This document shows, piece after piece, positions 25,723 through 33,595 of a stretch of DNA of 64,000 nt. Position 1 is the first letter of the stretch. Each line of letters opens with the position of its first letter. Both the position numbers and the translations under genes were made by a program. Location: NCBI RefSeq assembly GCF_003076515.1, contig NZ_CP022390.1, positions 62,001-126,000 on the forward strand, written 5' to 3'. Origin of the DNA: Alcaligenes aquatilis (GTDB taxonomy: Bacteria; Pseudomonadota; Gammaproteobacteria; Burkholderiales; Burkholderiaceae_B). Under the pieces are notes generated by a model that saw only the letters and a program-made list of their open reading frames with translations, made no database searches and was not told the origin of the DNA.

Positions 25723-26718
25723 ATGGCGTATGACCTGGAAAAACGATTGGTCATTGGCCTGGCCTCCAGTGCCTTGTTTGATCTGAGCCAGTCTCATCAG
25801 GTCTTTCTGGAGCAAGGGGAGGCGGCCTATCGCGACTACCAGTTGGCACGCGAGCACGAACCGTTAAAGCCGGGTGTGGCCTTTTCCTTTATCCGGCGTT
25901 TGCTGGCCTTGAATGATTTGTCGCCCGACGATCCCTTGGTGGAGGTCGTGTTGCTGTCGCGTAACGATCCCAATACCGGTTTGCGGGTTATGAATTCCAT
26001 CCGCCATCATGATCTGGACATTACGCGGGCGGTGTTTTTGCAAGGGGGCGACCCCAGCCCTTATATTCAGCCGCTGTCCATTAGCCTGTTTCTGTCAGCC
26101 AACCAGGAGGATGTGCACCGGGCGGTGCAGCAAGGTTATCCTGCAGGCCAAGTGTTGAATTCATCCTACGAGGATGCCTACGATGACCAGCCTATCCGGG
26201 TGGCCTTTGACTTTGACGGGGTGATCGCGGACGACGAGTCCGAGCGCGTGTATCAGCAAGAAGGCGGCCTACCGGCCTTTTTCGAGCACGAAGTGCGTTT
26301 GGTGCAAAAGCCCCATAATCCGGGCCTGTTGCAGGCGTTTTTGCTGAAATTGGCGCATATTCAGGAAGTGGAGCAGCAGCGTCAGGAGCAGGATGCCAGC
26401 TATGTGCCGCGTTTGCGGATTGCGATTGTGACAGCGCGCAATGCCCCGGCCCATGAACGCGTCATCAATACCATTCGTAGCTGGGGCATTGAGGTGAACG
26501 AGGCTTTCTTTTTGGGCGGCATTGAAAAGCGGCGGGTGCTGGAAGTCTTGCAGCCGCATATCTTCTTTGATGATCAGACCACGCACCTGATTCCGACCGC
26601 GCAGACCTTGCCCTCCGTGCATATTCCGTTTGGGGTGGTGAACCATCCGCCGGTGAAAGTGGCGGAGCCGGAGAAAAAGAAGGGTCGGAAACAGGAGCAG
26701 CGGAAATCAAAGCCGTAG
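25723..26718 (+). CDS. 5'-nucleotidase (cytosolic NT5C1-like family)
   Basis: A 331-residue protein of the Pfam 5'-nucleotidase family related to eukaryotic cytosolic nucleotidase I, which dephosphorylates nucleoside monophosphates. The haloacid-dehalogenase-type phosphatase site is AFDFDGVIADDESERVY near residue 165, with a second Asp pair at FFDDQTTHL near residue 286. Conserved N-terminal parts are VEVVLLSRNDPNTGLRVMNS and QPLSISLFLSANQEDV. The start at 25723 follows GGAG; the GTG at 25711 overlaps it. The C-terminus is a Lys/Arg-rich tail (EKKKGRKQEQRKSKP) that may bind nucleic acid or be disordered. Confidence 0.9.
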   Translation: MAYDLEKRLVIGLASSALFDLSQSHQVFLEQGEAAYRDYQLAREHEPLKPGVAFSFIRRLLALNDLSPDDPLVEVVLLSRNDPNTGLRVMNSIRHHDLDITRAVFLQGGDPSPYIQPLSISLFLSANQEDVHRAVQQGYPAGQVLNSSYEDAYDDQPIRVAFDFDGVIADDESERVYQQEGGLPAFFEHEVRLVQKPHNPGLLQAFLLKLAHIQEVEQQRQEQDASYVPRLRIAIVTARNAPAHERVINTIRSWGIEVNEAFFLGGIEKRRVLEVLQPHIFFDDQTTHLIPTAQTLPSVHIPFGVVNHPPVKVAEPEKKKGRKQEQRKSKP

Positions 26719-26796
26719 ATCAGGTGCTGTGATTGGCTAGTGCGGCTGCAGCGGGCTTAGTGCCAAGTGCGTTTGGTTTTAAAACCGCCCAAGACA

Positions 26797-26830
26797 AAGC
26801 CGCGAGCTGATGCGGGACCAGGCGCGGCTT
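26797..26830. terminator. hairpin between convergent genes
   Basis: AAGCCGCG and CGCGGCTT form an 8-bp stem with an 18-base loop, between the convergent 5'-nucleotidase and IclR genes. The T-tract is weak (TTGGTTCTTG). Confidence 0.4.
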
Positions 26831-26852
26831 GGTTCTTGTCGGCTCACAGTTC

Positions 26853-27593
26853 TCAGACTTGGGCCAGAGCGCGGCTAACAGCGCGTGCAGCGGGTTGAAT
26901 CAGGCTGGCCAGGGCGTCGGGATTGATGGCCTCAAAGCGCTCCAGGCTTCCCAGCAAGGTCAGGCTGCCGAAGATTCGTTTGGCATCGTCAAACACAGGC
27001 GCGGAAATCCCGGCGATACCCGGATTGATCTGCTCCTTGGTAATGCAATAGCCCGCGCGGCGCAGCTCCTGCATATGGGCCGAAAAAACCGGCCATTCCT
27101 TGCCCAGGCCTTGCACATAGTCAATATGTTGATTTTTCTCGTACAGACGACGCAGGTGGCGGGTGGGCAGATAAGCGGTAACGATACGCGCCGTGGAACT
27201 GCGGAACATGTCCATGGTTCGGCCACGGCCAAACAGCAGCTCGAAACGCCCCGGCCCGGTTTCCTGATGGGTGGTCAAGATGCGTTCGCCGTATTGCTGG
27301 CCGATCAGTACGTCCAGCCCGGTTTGCTCGACCAGCGAGCGCAACAGGGGGCGACAGCGGCTGACCAGCGGATCAAATTCGCGGATCAGCAAATCCATTT
27401 CTATAAACCGTGGCCCAGGGGCGTAGCCTTCTGGGCTGCGAATCAACAGGCCGCTATTGCACAGCTCTTTCAGATAGCGATAGGTGGTGGCGGGAGGGTA
27501 GCCCAGGCGGGTGCAGATGGTCTCCACATCCAGCACCGGCGTATGTGCACCGTACAAGTCCAGAATTTGCAGCATGCGTCGTAGACTATTCAT
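26853..27593 (-). CDS. IclR-family transcriptional regulator
   Basis: A 246-residue regulator. Residues 1-65 are the IclR helix-turn-helix (VETICTRLGYPPATTYRYLK, then ELCNSGLLIRSPEG). The effector domain starts near residue 75 and ends GSLERFEAINPDALASLIQPA. It is divergent from the sulfatase gene with a 250-bp gap and probably controls the sulfatase-Bug pair. Confidence 0.9.
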   Translation of the reverse strand: MNSLRRMLQILDLYGAHTPVLDVETICTRLGYPPATTYRYLKELCNSGLLIRSPEGYAPGPRFIEMDLLIREFDPLVSRCRPLLRSLVEQTGLDVLIGQQYGERILTTHQETGPGRFELLFGRGRTMDMFRSSTARIVTAYLPTRHLRRLYEKNQHIDYVQGLGKEWPVFSAHMQELRRAGYCITKEQINPGIAGISAPVFDDAKRIFGSLTLLGSLERFEAINPDALASLIQPAARAVSRALAQV

Positions 27594-27845
27594 GTGCCCT
27601 CGTAAAAACGGAGTGGTTGATTCCCTATTCTAACCACGCTCAGGCCTGTCAGTGGGGAGCAACAGCGAGCCTTACTCCGCTCTACTGGTTTATACCTAAA
27701 CAATCGGATTATTCGGAAATTTTTCTCAGACTGCGGTAATAATCGGGAATATAAGCGGGTCTGTTCTGTATTTGCTTACACATGGCCTACTCTTTTTGTG
27801 ACGCTGGGCACCTTATGGACCCGGCCCCGGTTTGACGAGGTGGAC

Positions 27846-29441
27846 ATGGATCAGGCACAGCACAGCCAAGTGTCGTTGGAAATTAAAAATGTACTGTTCA
27901 TCATGTGTGATCAGTTACGCGCCGATCATCTGTCCTGTTATCGCCCTGGTGGTGCGCTAAAGACGCTGAATCTGGATCGTTTGGCGGCGATGGGACTGCG
28001 GTTTGATCGCGCCTATGTGAACTCGGCTGTCTGCGGACCGTCACGCGCCTCGTACTACACCGGCCGCTACCCCTTGTCGCATCGGGTCACCTGGAACCGC
28101 GTCCCTCACCCCATCGACGAGCTGTATCTGGGCGATTATCTGGCCCAGTCGGGAAGGGACTGCCATCTGTTGGGCAAGACGCACCATGTACCGGACCCAG
28201 CTGGCGCCAATGCTCGACGTTTTCAGGTTCAGCCCGAGGCTGCCGAGCGTTTCTGGCAAGGTGGTTTTACCGCGATTGAGCGTTATGACGGCCACTTTGA
28301 AATGGGCCCGGATAGCGAGTATCGCCAGTATTTGCAGGCCCAGGGTTACGACAGCGAGCGTCCCTGGGAAGACTATGTGATTGGCAGCCAGGATGCTCAG
28401 GGGCAGTTTGCGTCCGGTTGGTACATGCGCAATGCCAGCCTGCCCGCACGGGTACAGGCACAGGACTCTGAAACCGCGTACTTCACCCAGCGGGCCATGG
28501 ATTTCATCACGGCCAAAGCTGAAGAGCCCTGGGCCTTGCACCTGTCTTTCATTAAACCGCACTGGCCTTATAAAGCTCCGGCGCCCTACCACGACTGTTT
28601 CGGCCCGGAAGACGCCTGTACCCCCTTGCGTGCGGAACACGAGCGCCAGAATGCGCATCCGGTGCATGCGGCCTATCAGCAGCATGAAGAGTCCCAGTCT
28701 TTTGCCCAGGACGAGGTCTGGCGCACCATCAAGCCCGTGTATATGGGGCTGGTCCAGCAGATTGATGATGAAGTTGGCCGTTTGCTGGACATGCTCGAGC
28801 AGCAAGATCGCCTGAAAGACACGCTGATCATTTTTAGCTCCGATCATGGCGATTTACTGGGCGACCATTGGCTGGGCGAGAAAGAGTACTTCTTTGAAAA
28901 CGCCATTCGCGTACCGCTGATCGTGGTGGACCCACGGACCTTGGCCAATGCCACACGCGGCCAAAGCAGCGATGCCTTTGTGGAGTGTGTGGATGTCACC
29001 CCCACGATTCTGGATGCCTTGCATCTGCCCGCCCAGGAACACCGGGTGGAGGGCCGCTCCCTGATTCCGCTTTTGCACGGTCAGTCGGACTGGGCACGTG
29101 AATACACCGTGGCCAGCCTGGATTATGCCTATCGGGAAGCCCGCCAGATTCTGGGTCGTGGCGTGGACGAATGCCGTGGCCTGATGTTGCGTGATGGCGA
29201 GTATAAATACATGCATTGGCAGGGTTACCGGCCACAATTGTTCGATTTGAGGCAAGACCCTGACGAGCTGCACGATCTGGGCGCAGACCCGGCGTATGCA
29301 GCGGTTTGTCGGCGTATGAAAGAAGGCCTGCTGGACTGGCACGACACCCTGAAAGGACGTGCCAGCGAGAGCTGGGCTGCGGTAGAGGATCGTACCAATG
29401 CGCACGAGCGCATGATGAATATCTTGATTGGACGATGGTAA
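27846..29441 (+). CDS. sulfatase-like hydrolase (alkaline phosphatase superfamily)
   Basis: A 531-residue enzyme. The sulfatase signature is NSAVCGPSRASYYTGRYPL; C63 in the C-x-P-S-R motif would be converted to formylglycine. Metal-ligand residues are seen in IMCDQLRADH (D22) and SSDHGDLLGDHWLGEKEYF. There is no signal peptide, so it acts in the cytosol, as choline sulfatases and phosphonate monoester hydrolases do. The start at 27846 follows GAGG; a GTG at 27798 is possible. The family includes sulfatases, phosphonate and phosphate di- and monoesterases, and the sequence does not settle which. No formylglycine-generating enzyme lies in the window. It is 61 bp ahead of a Bug receptor gene. 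Confidence 0.87.
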   Translation: MDQAQHSQVSLEIKNVLFIMCDQLRADHLSCYRPGGALKTLNLDRLAAMGLRFDRAYVNSAVCGPSRASYYTGRYPLSHRVTWNRVPHPIDELYLGDYLAQSGRDCHLLGKTHHVPDPAGANARRFQVQPEAAERFWQGGFTAIERYDGHFEMGPDSEYRQYLQAQGYDSERPWEDYVIGSQDAQGQFASGWYMRNASLPARVQAQDSETAYFTQRAMDFITAKAEEPWALHLSFIKPHWPYKAPAPYHDCFGPEDACTPLRAEHERQNAHPVHAAYQQHEESQSFAQDEVWRTIKPVYMGLVQQIDDEVGRLLDMLEQQDRLKDTLIIFSSDHGDLLGDHWLGEKEYFFENAIRVPLIVVDPRTLANATRGQSSDAFVECVDVTPTILDALHLPAQEHRVEGRSLIPLLHGQSDWAREYTVASLDYAYREARQILGRGVDECRGLMLRDGEYKYMHWQGYRPQLFDLRQDPDELHDLGADPAYAAVCRRMKEGLLDWHDTLKGRASESWAAVEDRTNAHERMMNILIGRW

Positions 29442-29502
29442 ATGCGCTGCGGGGGCTACCAGTGGGTGGCGGACCGCAATCAATAACGATAAGGAGTGGA
29501 CA

Positions 29503-30486
29503 ATGAAGCAGCTTAAAAATACGACGCTGGCCCTGTTGGTGGCAGGTGTGGGGGCCTTGGCCCCGATGATGGCTCAGGCTGCCTGGCCGACGACGGATCA
29601 GGTTCGTATTGTGGTCCCTTACCCACCCGGCACTGAGCCTGACATTCTGGCCCGCGATCTGGGTGTGCATTTGAACAAGGCCACCGGCAAGGTGTTTGTG
29701 ATTGAAAACCGCCCGGGTGCCAATGCCATTATCGGTACTGATAATGTTGCCAAAGCCAAGGGTGACGGTTCTGCCTTGCTGATGGTGGACAGTCTGGCGG
29801 TCTCCACCAATCCCCTGCTCTACAGTAACCTGCCCTACAAATGGGAAAAGGACTTAAAGCCGGTCACCACCGTAGCCGGAGTGAATCTGTACCTGCTGGT
29901 GCGTAATGACTTCCCGGCCAAGGATTACAAGGAGTTCATTGCTCAGGCCAAGAAAGCCAATGGTGATACCAATGTGGGTACAGGTGGTCGCGGACACGTT
30001 ACGCACCTGGGTATGGGCTTGCTGGCCCGTGAAGAAGGCGTGAACTTCACCTACATTCCCTATAAGGGTATGGCCCCGGCCACAAATGCCATTTTGGGCG
30101 GTGAGACCGATGCCATGCTGGTTGGCGGTATTCTGGCTTCGCAACACGTGGATGGTGGCAAGGTGCGCGTGCTGGCGGTAGGGGCAGACAAGCGTACGGA
30201 GTTGCTGCCCAACGTGCCGACGGTGCAGGAAGCAGGCGGTCATGCCAACAGCATCCCCACGACCACCTTTGCGCTGTTCGCTCCTGGTACCACACCGGAT
30301 GACACCGTAAAGGAGATTCAGGAACAGGTCGATGCGGCCCTGAAAACGCCCGAGATGCTGGCCGCTTTCAAGAGCCGTGGACTGGCCCAGTTCTACACCA
30401 CCCCGGCCCAGACTCTGGAGCGCGTGCAAAATGACTCCAAGGTCTATGCTGAGTTGATTCCTACACTGGGTATTCAGCCTGAATAG
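29503..30486 (+). CDS. Bug/TctC-family periplasmic receptor
   Basis: A 327-residue secreted binding protein with signal peptide ending PMMAQA before AWPTTDQVRIVVPYPPGTEP. It lacks the usual GG after VPYPPG (PPGTEPD), which may alter the ligand loop. Other family parts are VIENRPGANAIIGTDNVA and IPYKGMAPATNAILGGETDA. AAGGAG lies six bases before the start at 29503. Its position after the sulfatase gene suggests it binds a sulfate or phosphonate ester or a carboxylate released from it. Confidence 0.9.
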   Translation: MKQLKNTTLALLVAGVGALAPMMAQAAWPTTDQVRIVVPYPPGTEPDILARDLGVHLNKATGKVFVIENRPGANAIIGTDNVAKAKGDGSALLMVDSLAVSTNPLLYSNLPYKWEKDLKPVTTVAGVNLYLLVRNDFPAKDYKEFIAQAKKANGDTNVGTGGRGHVTHLGMGLLAREEGVNFTYIPYKGMAPATNAILGGETDAMLVGGILASQHVDGGKVRVLAVGADKRTELLPNVPTVQEAGGHANSIPTTTFALFAPGTTPDDTVKEIQEQVDAALKTPEMLAAFKSRGLAQFYTTPAQTLERVQNDSKVYAELIPTLGIQPE

Positions 30487-30562
30487 GCGGGTTGTTTGAT
30501 CGCACCCTGTGCCGGCCTGTTGGTCGGACAGGGTGTGATGAGACTGAATGGCTTGAGCGGAC

Positions 30563-30610
30563 AAAAAAACACCACCCACGCACTGTTCCAGTGGTGCGCG
30601 GGTGGTGTTT
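30563..30610 (-). terminator. terminator of the MarR gene at 30704
   Basis: AAACACCACCC pairs with GGGTGGTGTTT over a 22-base loop that contains a second small stem. On the minus strand the stem is followed by a seven-base T-tract. It may also stop transcription from the Bug gene. Confidence 0.75.
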
Positions 30611-30703
30611 CATGACGTTGGCGACCGTTAAAGACCGGACTCGAACCGTCAGAGCAGCCCCTTGCAGGGTTTGAACCAATAGTGTGACGGGTGTCGCTGC
30701 GTT

Positions 30704-31162
30704 TTACTGATCGTTGTAGTCGTGCTGCTCGGAGATCAGGCGCCGCAAGGTGGTCTTGAGGGCACCGACATCCAGTGGCTGCAGGCGCTGCACCACTTCC
30801 TGCTCGTGCAGGCGGGCCTTGGCAATCAGACCGGAGATCAGGGTTTGGCCTTCTTCGGTAATACGGACCAGCGTGATACGGCGGTCCACATCGTGGGCCA
30901 CGCGGCGCAGCAAACCCTGTTTTTCCAGTCTGTCCAGCAAGCGGGTGACGGTCGGTTGTTTGGTCGTTGCAATACGAGCCAAGTGGCCGATACTGACTTC
31001 GCCCGCGCCCGACAGGGTGGACAGGACACGCCACTCGGAAATGGACAAACCGTTGCTTAGCACCACTTCGTGGAACTCGGCAGAGATCAGTTGGCTGGCC
31101 TGGGCCAATAAGGCGGGCAGGTAGTTTTCGACAAAGACGGTGTCGTGTTCGGTGGGGCTCAT
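30704..31162 (-). CDS. MarR-family transcriptional regulator
   Basis: A 152-residue winged-helix regulator. The core is SNGLSISEWRVLSTLSGAGE, then IGHLARIATTKQPTVTRLLD (recognition helix) and HDVDRRITLVRITEEG (wing). I chose the ATG at 31162 because the 21 codons before it look unrelated to the family; no strong ribosome site separates the options. It is divergent from iorA across a 199-bp region that contains an ATATTCAT palindrome. Related MarR proteins control auxin and aromatic catabolic loci in Burkholderiales. Confidence 0.88.
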   Translation of the reverse strand: MSPTEHDTVFVENYLPALLAQASQLISAEFHEVVLSNGLSISEWRVLSTLSGAGEVSIGHLARIATTKQPTVTRLLDRLEKQGLLRRVAHDVDRRITLVRITEEGQTLISGLIAKARLHEQEVVQRLQPLDVGALKTTLRRLISEQHDYNDQ

Positions 31163-31286
31163 GTGCTTATTGTCATTACGGGCTAGTGGGTGCCACATGG
31201 TGGCAACAGGGCTCACTATAACCAAGCTGTCCGTTTGCGTGTCGCAAATAGTTTGCTGACTTTACTAGGGAAAACCATGAGGATGG

Positions 31287-31320
31287 ATATGTTGAGATAT
31301 AAACATATTCATATGAAAAT
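31287..31320. promoter_or_regulatory. candidate MarR-type operator region ahead of iorA
   Basis: Two overlapping inverted repeats are present: ATATGTT-N8-AACATAT at 31287-31308, and ATATTCAT/ATGAAAAT at 31305-31320 (15 of 16 symmetric positions fit if one base differs). A possible promoter is TTGAGA at 31292 with GAAAAT 17 bp later, which the second repeat covers. Confidence 0.5.
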
Positions 31321-31361
31321 AAATACCATGTTCACAATGAGCGGTAAGTAAGGAAAGAAAA

Positions 31362-33572
31362 ATGGCTGAGCGATCGTTTGTCGAAGAAGTCAAAAAGCTG
31401 CGCCTGGGTGATGGAGACGTATTCAGTGGCGAAGGCATCCTGGCGGTGACCAAGGCCCTGCTGGAATCAGGCGTGTCCTACGTGGCCGGTTACCAGGGTG
31501 CACCTATCTCGCACTTGATGGACGTCTTGGCCGATGCCCAGGACATCTTGCAAGAGAACGGAATCCGTTTTGAAAACAGCGCCAGCGAGGCGACGGCGGC
31601 GGCAACACTGGCTGCGTCGGTCAACTACCCGCTGCGTGGCGCCATTACTTTCAAAGCAACGGTAGGCACCAACGTGGCCTCGGACGCGCTGGCCAACCTG
31701 GCCTCGGGTGGGGTCAAGGGCGGTGCGCTGATCATTGTGGGCGAAGACTACGGTGAAGGCTCGTCCATCATGCAGGAGCGTAGCCACGCTTTTGCCATGA
31801 AATCCCAGATGTGGATGCTCGATCCCCGCCCCAACCTGCCCTGTATTGTGCAAGCGGTTAAAGACGGCTTTGATCTGTCCGAAGCGTCCAATACCCCGGT
31901 GATGTTGCAGCTGCGGATTCGCGCCTGCCACGTGCATGGCCAGTTTGTGGCCTCGGACAACCGCCGCGCCAAGTTCACTATTAAAGAAGCCATGGAGCAA
32001 CCCACACGCGATATCAATCGCATTGTGTTGCCGCCTGCCAGCTTCATGCACGAAAAAGAAAAGATCGAACAGCGCTGGCCTAATGCCGTCAAGTTCATCG
32101 AAGAGCGTCAGCTGAACGAGTTCTTTGCAGATGGCACCGATGATGTGGGCTTGATCGTTCAGGGCGGTGGCTACAACACCGTGATCCGTGCGCTTGAGCA
32201 TCTGGATCTGGCCGATGTGTTCGGCGAATCCAAAGTGCCCATGTACGTCATGAACGTGGCCTACCCCTTGATTGAATCTGAAGTCGTTCGCTTTTGTGAA
32301 GGCAAGCGTGCGGTGCTGGTGCTGGAAGAAGGTCAGCCCAACTTTGTGGAACAGAACATCTCCGACATCGTGCGTCGTCACAATGTGGATGTGACGCTGC
32401 ACGGCAAGGATCTGCTGCCATTGGCCGGTGAGTACAACACTGCCACCATGTTGAAGGGCCTGCGTGCCTTCATGGAAAAATACGGCCGCGTCGAGCCTCT
32501 GGCCCCTCGCAAGCCACGCGTGATTCCGATGAAAGTCGAGACCGTGGAGCGTCCTAAAGCTGAACAAGCCAGTCTGGTGGAAGTCGAAGCGGCTGAGATC
32601 AAACCCTTGGGCAGCCTGGACGAGAACGTCCACGCCCGACCCCCCGGGTTTTGTACCGGCTGTCCCGAGCGTCCTATCTTTACTGCCTTGAAGCTGGTGG
32701 AGCGCGAATTGGGCGAACACCACGTGTCGGCCGACATTGGTTGCCACCTGTTCTCCATTTTGCCGCCCTTCAACCTGGGTAACACCACCATGGGTTACGG
32801 CCTGGGTGGCGCCGGTTCGGCTGCTTTGAATGTGGATTCGGACAAGCGCGCGATCTCGGTCATGGGTGACGGTGGTTTCTGGCACAACGGTTTGACCAGC
32901 GGTATTGCCAACGCCGTGTTCAACCGCAGTGACAACCTGACCATTGTGATCGACAACAGCTACACCGCAGCCACGGGTGGTCAGGATATTCTGTCCTCCA
33001 AGGCCAAGAACGAAACCCGCAGTACCGGTCACCTGATCGAGAAAGCGGCGCGGGGTGTGGGTGTGGAATGGCTGCGCATGATTCGTCGCACCTACGACCT
33101 GAAGACCATGACGGCCACCTTGCGTGAAGCCCTGACGACCAAGGAAAAAGGTCCCAAGGTGCTGGTGGCGCAAAGCGAATGTATGTTGAACCGTCAGCGT
33201 CGTGAAAAAGGCCAGGTGCGTAAAGCCGTGGCTGCTGGCGAACGTGTGGTGCGCGAGCGCTTTGGTGTGGACCCGGATACATGTACCGGCGATCACTCCT
33301 GCATTCGTTTGTCCGGTTGCCCTTCGCTGTCGATTCGCCCCAATCCGGACGCCCTGCGTCAGGACCCCGTAGCGAATGTGATGAACAGTTGTGTGGGTTG
33401 CGGTCTGTGTGGTGAGGTTTCCCACGCCGCGATTCTGTGCCCGTCTTTCTACCGTGCACAAGTGGTCAGCAACCCGACAGGCTGGGACAAGTTCCGCGAA
33501 AAAACCCGCCGTGGCTTTATCGGTTGGTTGCAGCGTCGTGACGCTGCTCGTCGTGATCGTCTGGCCTTCTAA
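31362..33572 (+). CDS. iorA: indolepyruvate ferredoxin oxidoreductase-like subunit alpha (2-oxoacid:acceptor oxidoreductase, TPP and Fe-S)
   Basis: A 736-residue thiamine-dependent 2-oxoacid oxidoreductase subunit. The N-terminal pyrimidine-binding domain has SGVSYVAGYQGAPISHLMD and NSASEATAAATLAASV. The TPP-binding domain near residue 500 has MGDGGFWHNGLTSG and VIDNSYTAATGGQ. The C-terminus carries two cysteine clusters (CTGDHSCIRLSGCP; CVGCGLCGEVSHAAILCP) for 4Fe-4S centres. The family oxidatively decarboxylates aryl 2-oxo acids to aryl-CoA. The standard substrate is indole-3-pyruvate, giving indole-3-acetyl-CoA. In this island, with an isatin hydrolase, isatinate (2-aminophenylglyoxylate) to anthraniloyl-CoA is an attractive alternative. 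It is paired with iorB 23 bp downstream. Confidence 0.92.
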   Translation: MAERSFVEEVKKLRLGDGDVFSGEGILAVTKALLESGVSYVAGYQGAPISHLMDVLADAQDILQENGIRFENSASEATAAATLAASVNYPLRGAITFKATVGTNVASDALANLASGGVKGGALIIVGEDYGEGSSIMQERSHAFAMKSQMWMLDPRPNLPCIVQAVKDGFDLSEASNTPVMLQLRIRACHVHGQFVASDNRRAKFTIKEAMEQPTRDINRIVLPPASFMHEKEKIEQRWPNAVKFIEERQLNEFFADGTDDVGLIVQGGGYNTVIRALEHLDLADVFGESKVPMYVMNVAYPLIESEVVRFCEGKRAVLVLEEGQPNFVEQNISDIVRRHNVDVTLHGKDLLPLAGEYNTATMLKGLRAFMEKYGRVEPLAPRKPRVIPMKVETVERPKAEQASLVEVEAAEIKPLGSLDENVHARPPGFCTGCPERPIFTALKLVERELGEHHVSADIGCHLFSILPPFNLGNTTMGYGLGGAGSAALNVDSDKRAISVMGDGGFWHNGLTSGIANAVFNRSDNLTIVIDNSYTAATGGQDILSSKAKNETRSTGHLIEKAARGVGVEWLRMIRRTYDLKTMTATLREALTTKEKGPKVLVAQSECMLNRQRREKGQVRKAVAAGERVVRERFGVDPDTCTGDHSCIRLSGCPSLSIRPNPDALRQDPVANVMNSCVGCGLCGEVSHAAILCPSFYRAQVVSNPTGWDKFREKTRRGFIGWLQRRDAARRDRLAF

Positions 33573-33595
33573 GTACACCCGTAGAGATTCTTATC

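Noticed and set aside
27703..27717. Direct repeat TCGGA-TTAT-TCGGA upstream of the sulfatase gene as an IclR operator
   Set aside because: IclR-type operators are usually palindromic and this short direct repeat could easily arise by chance.
30492..30674. Short frames on both strands between the Bug gene and marR
   Set aside because: They lie over the large terminator hairpin, which explains their symmetric and repetitive translation.
31467..33578. A 703-codon open frame on the minus strand opposite iorA
   Set aside because: Same reason: the plus strand has well-conserved TPP and Fe-S motifs; the antisense frame has none.
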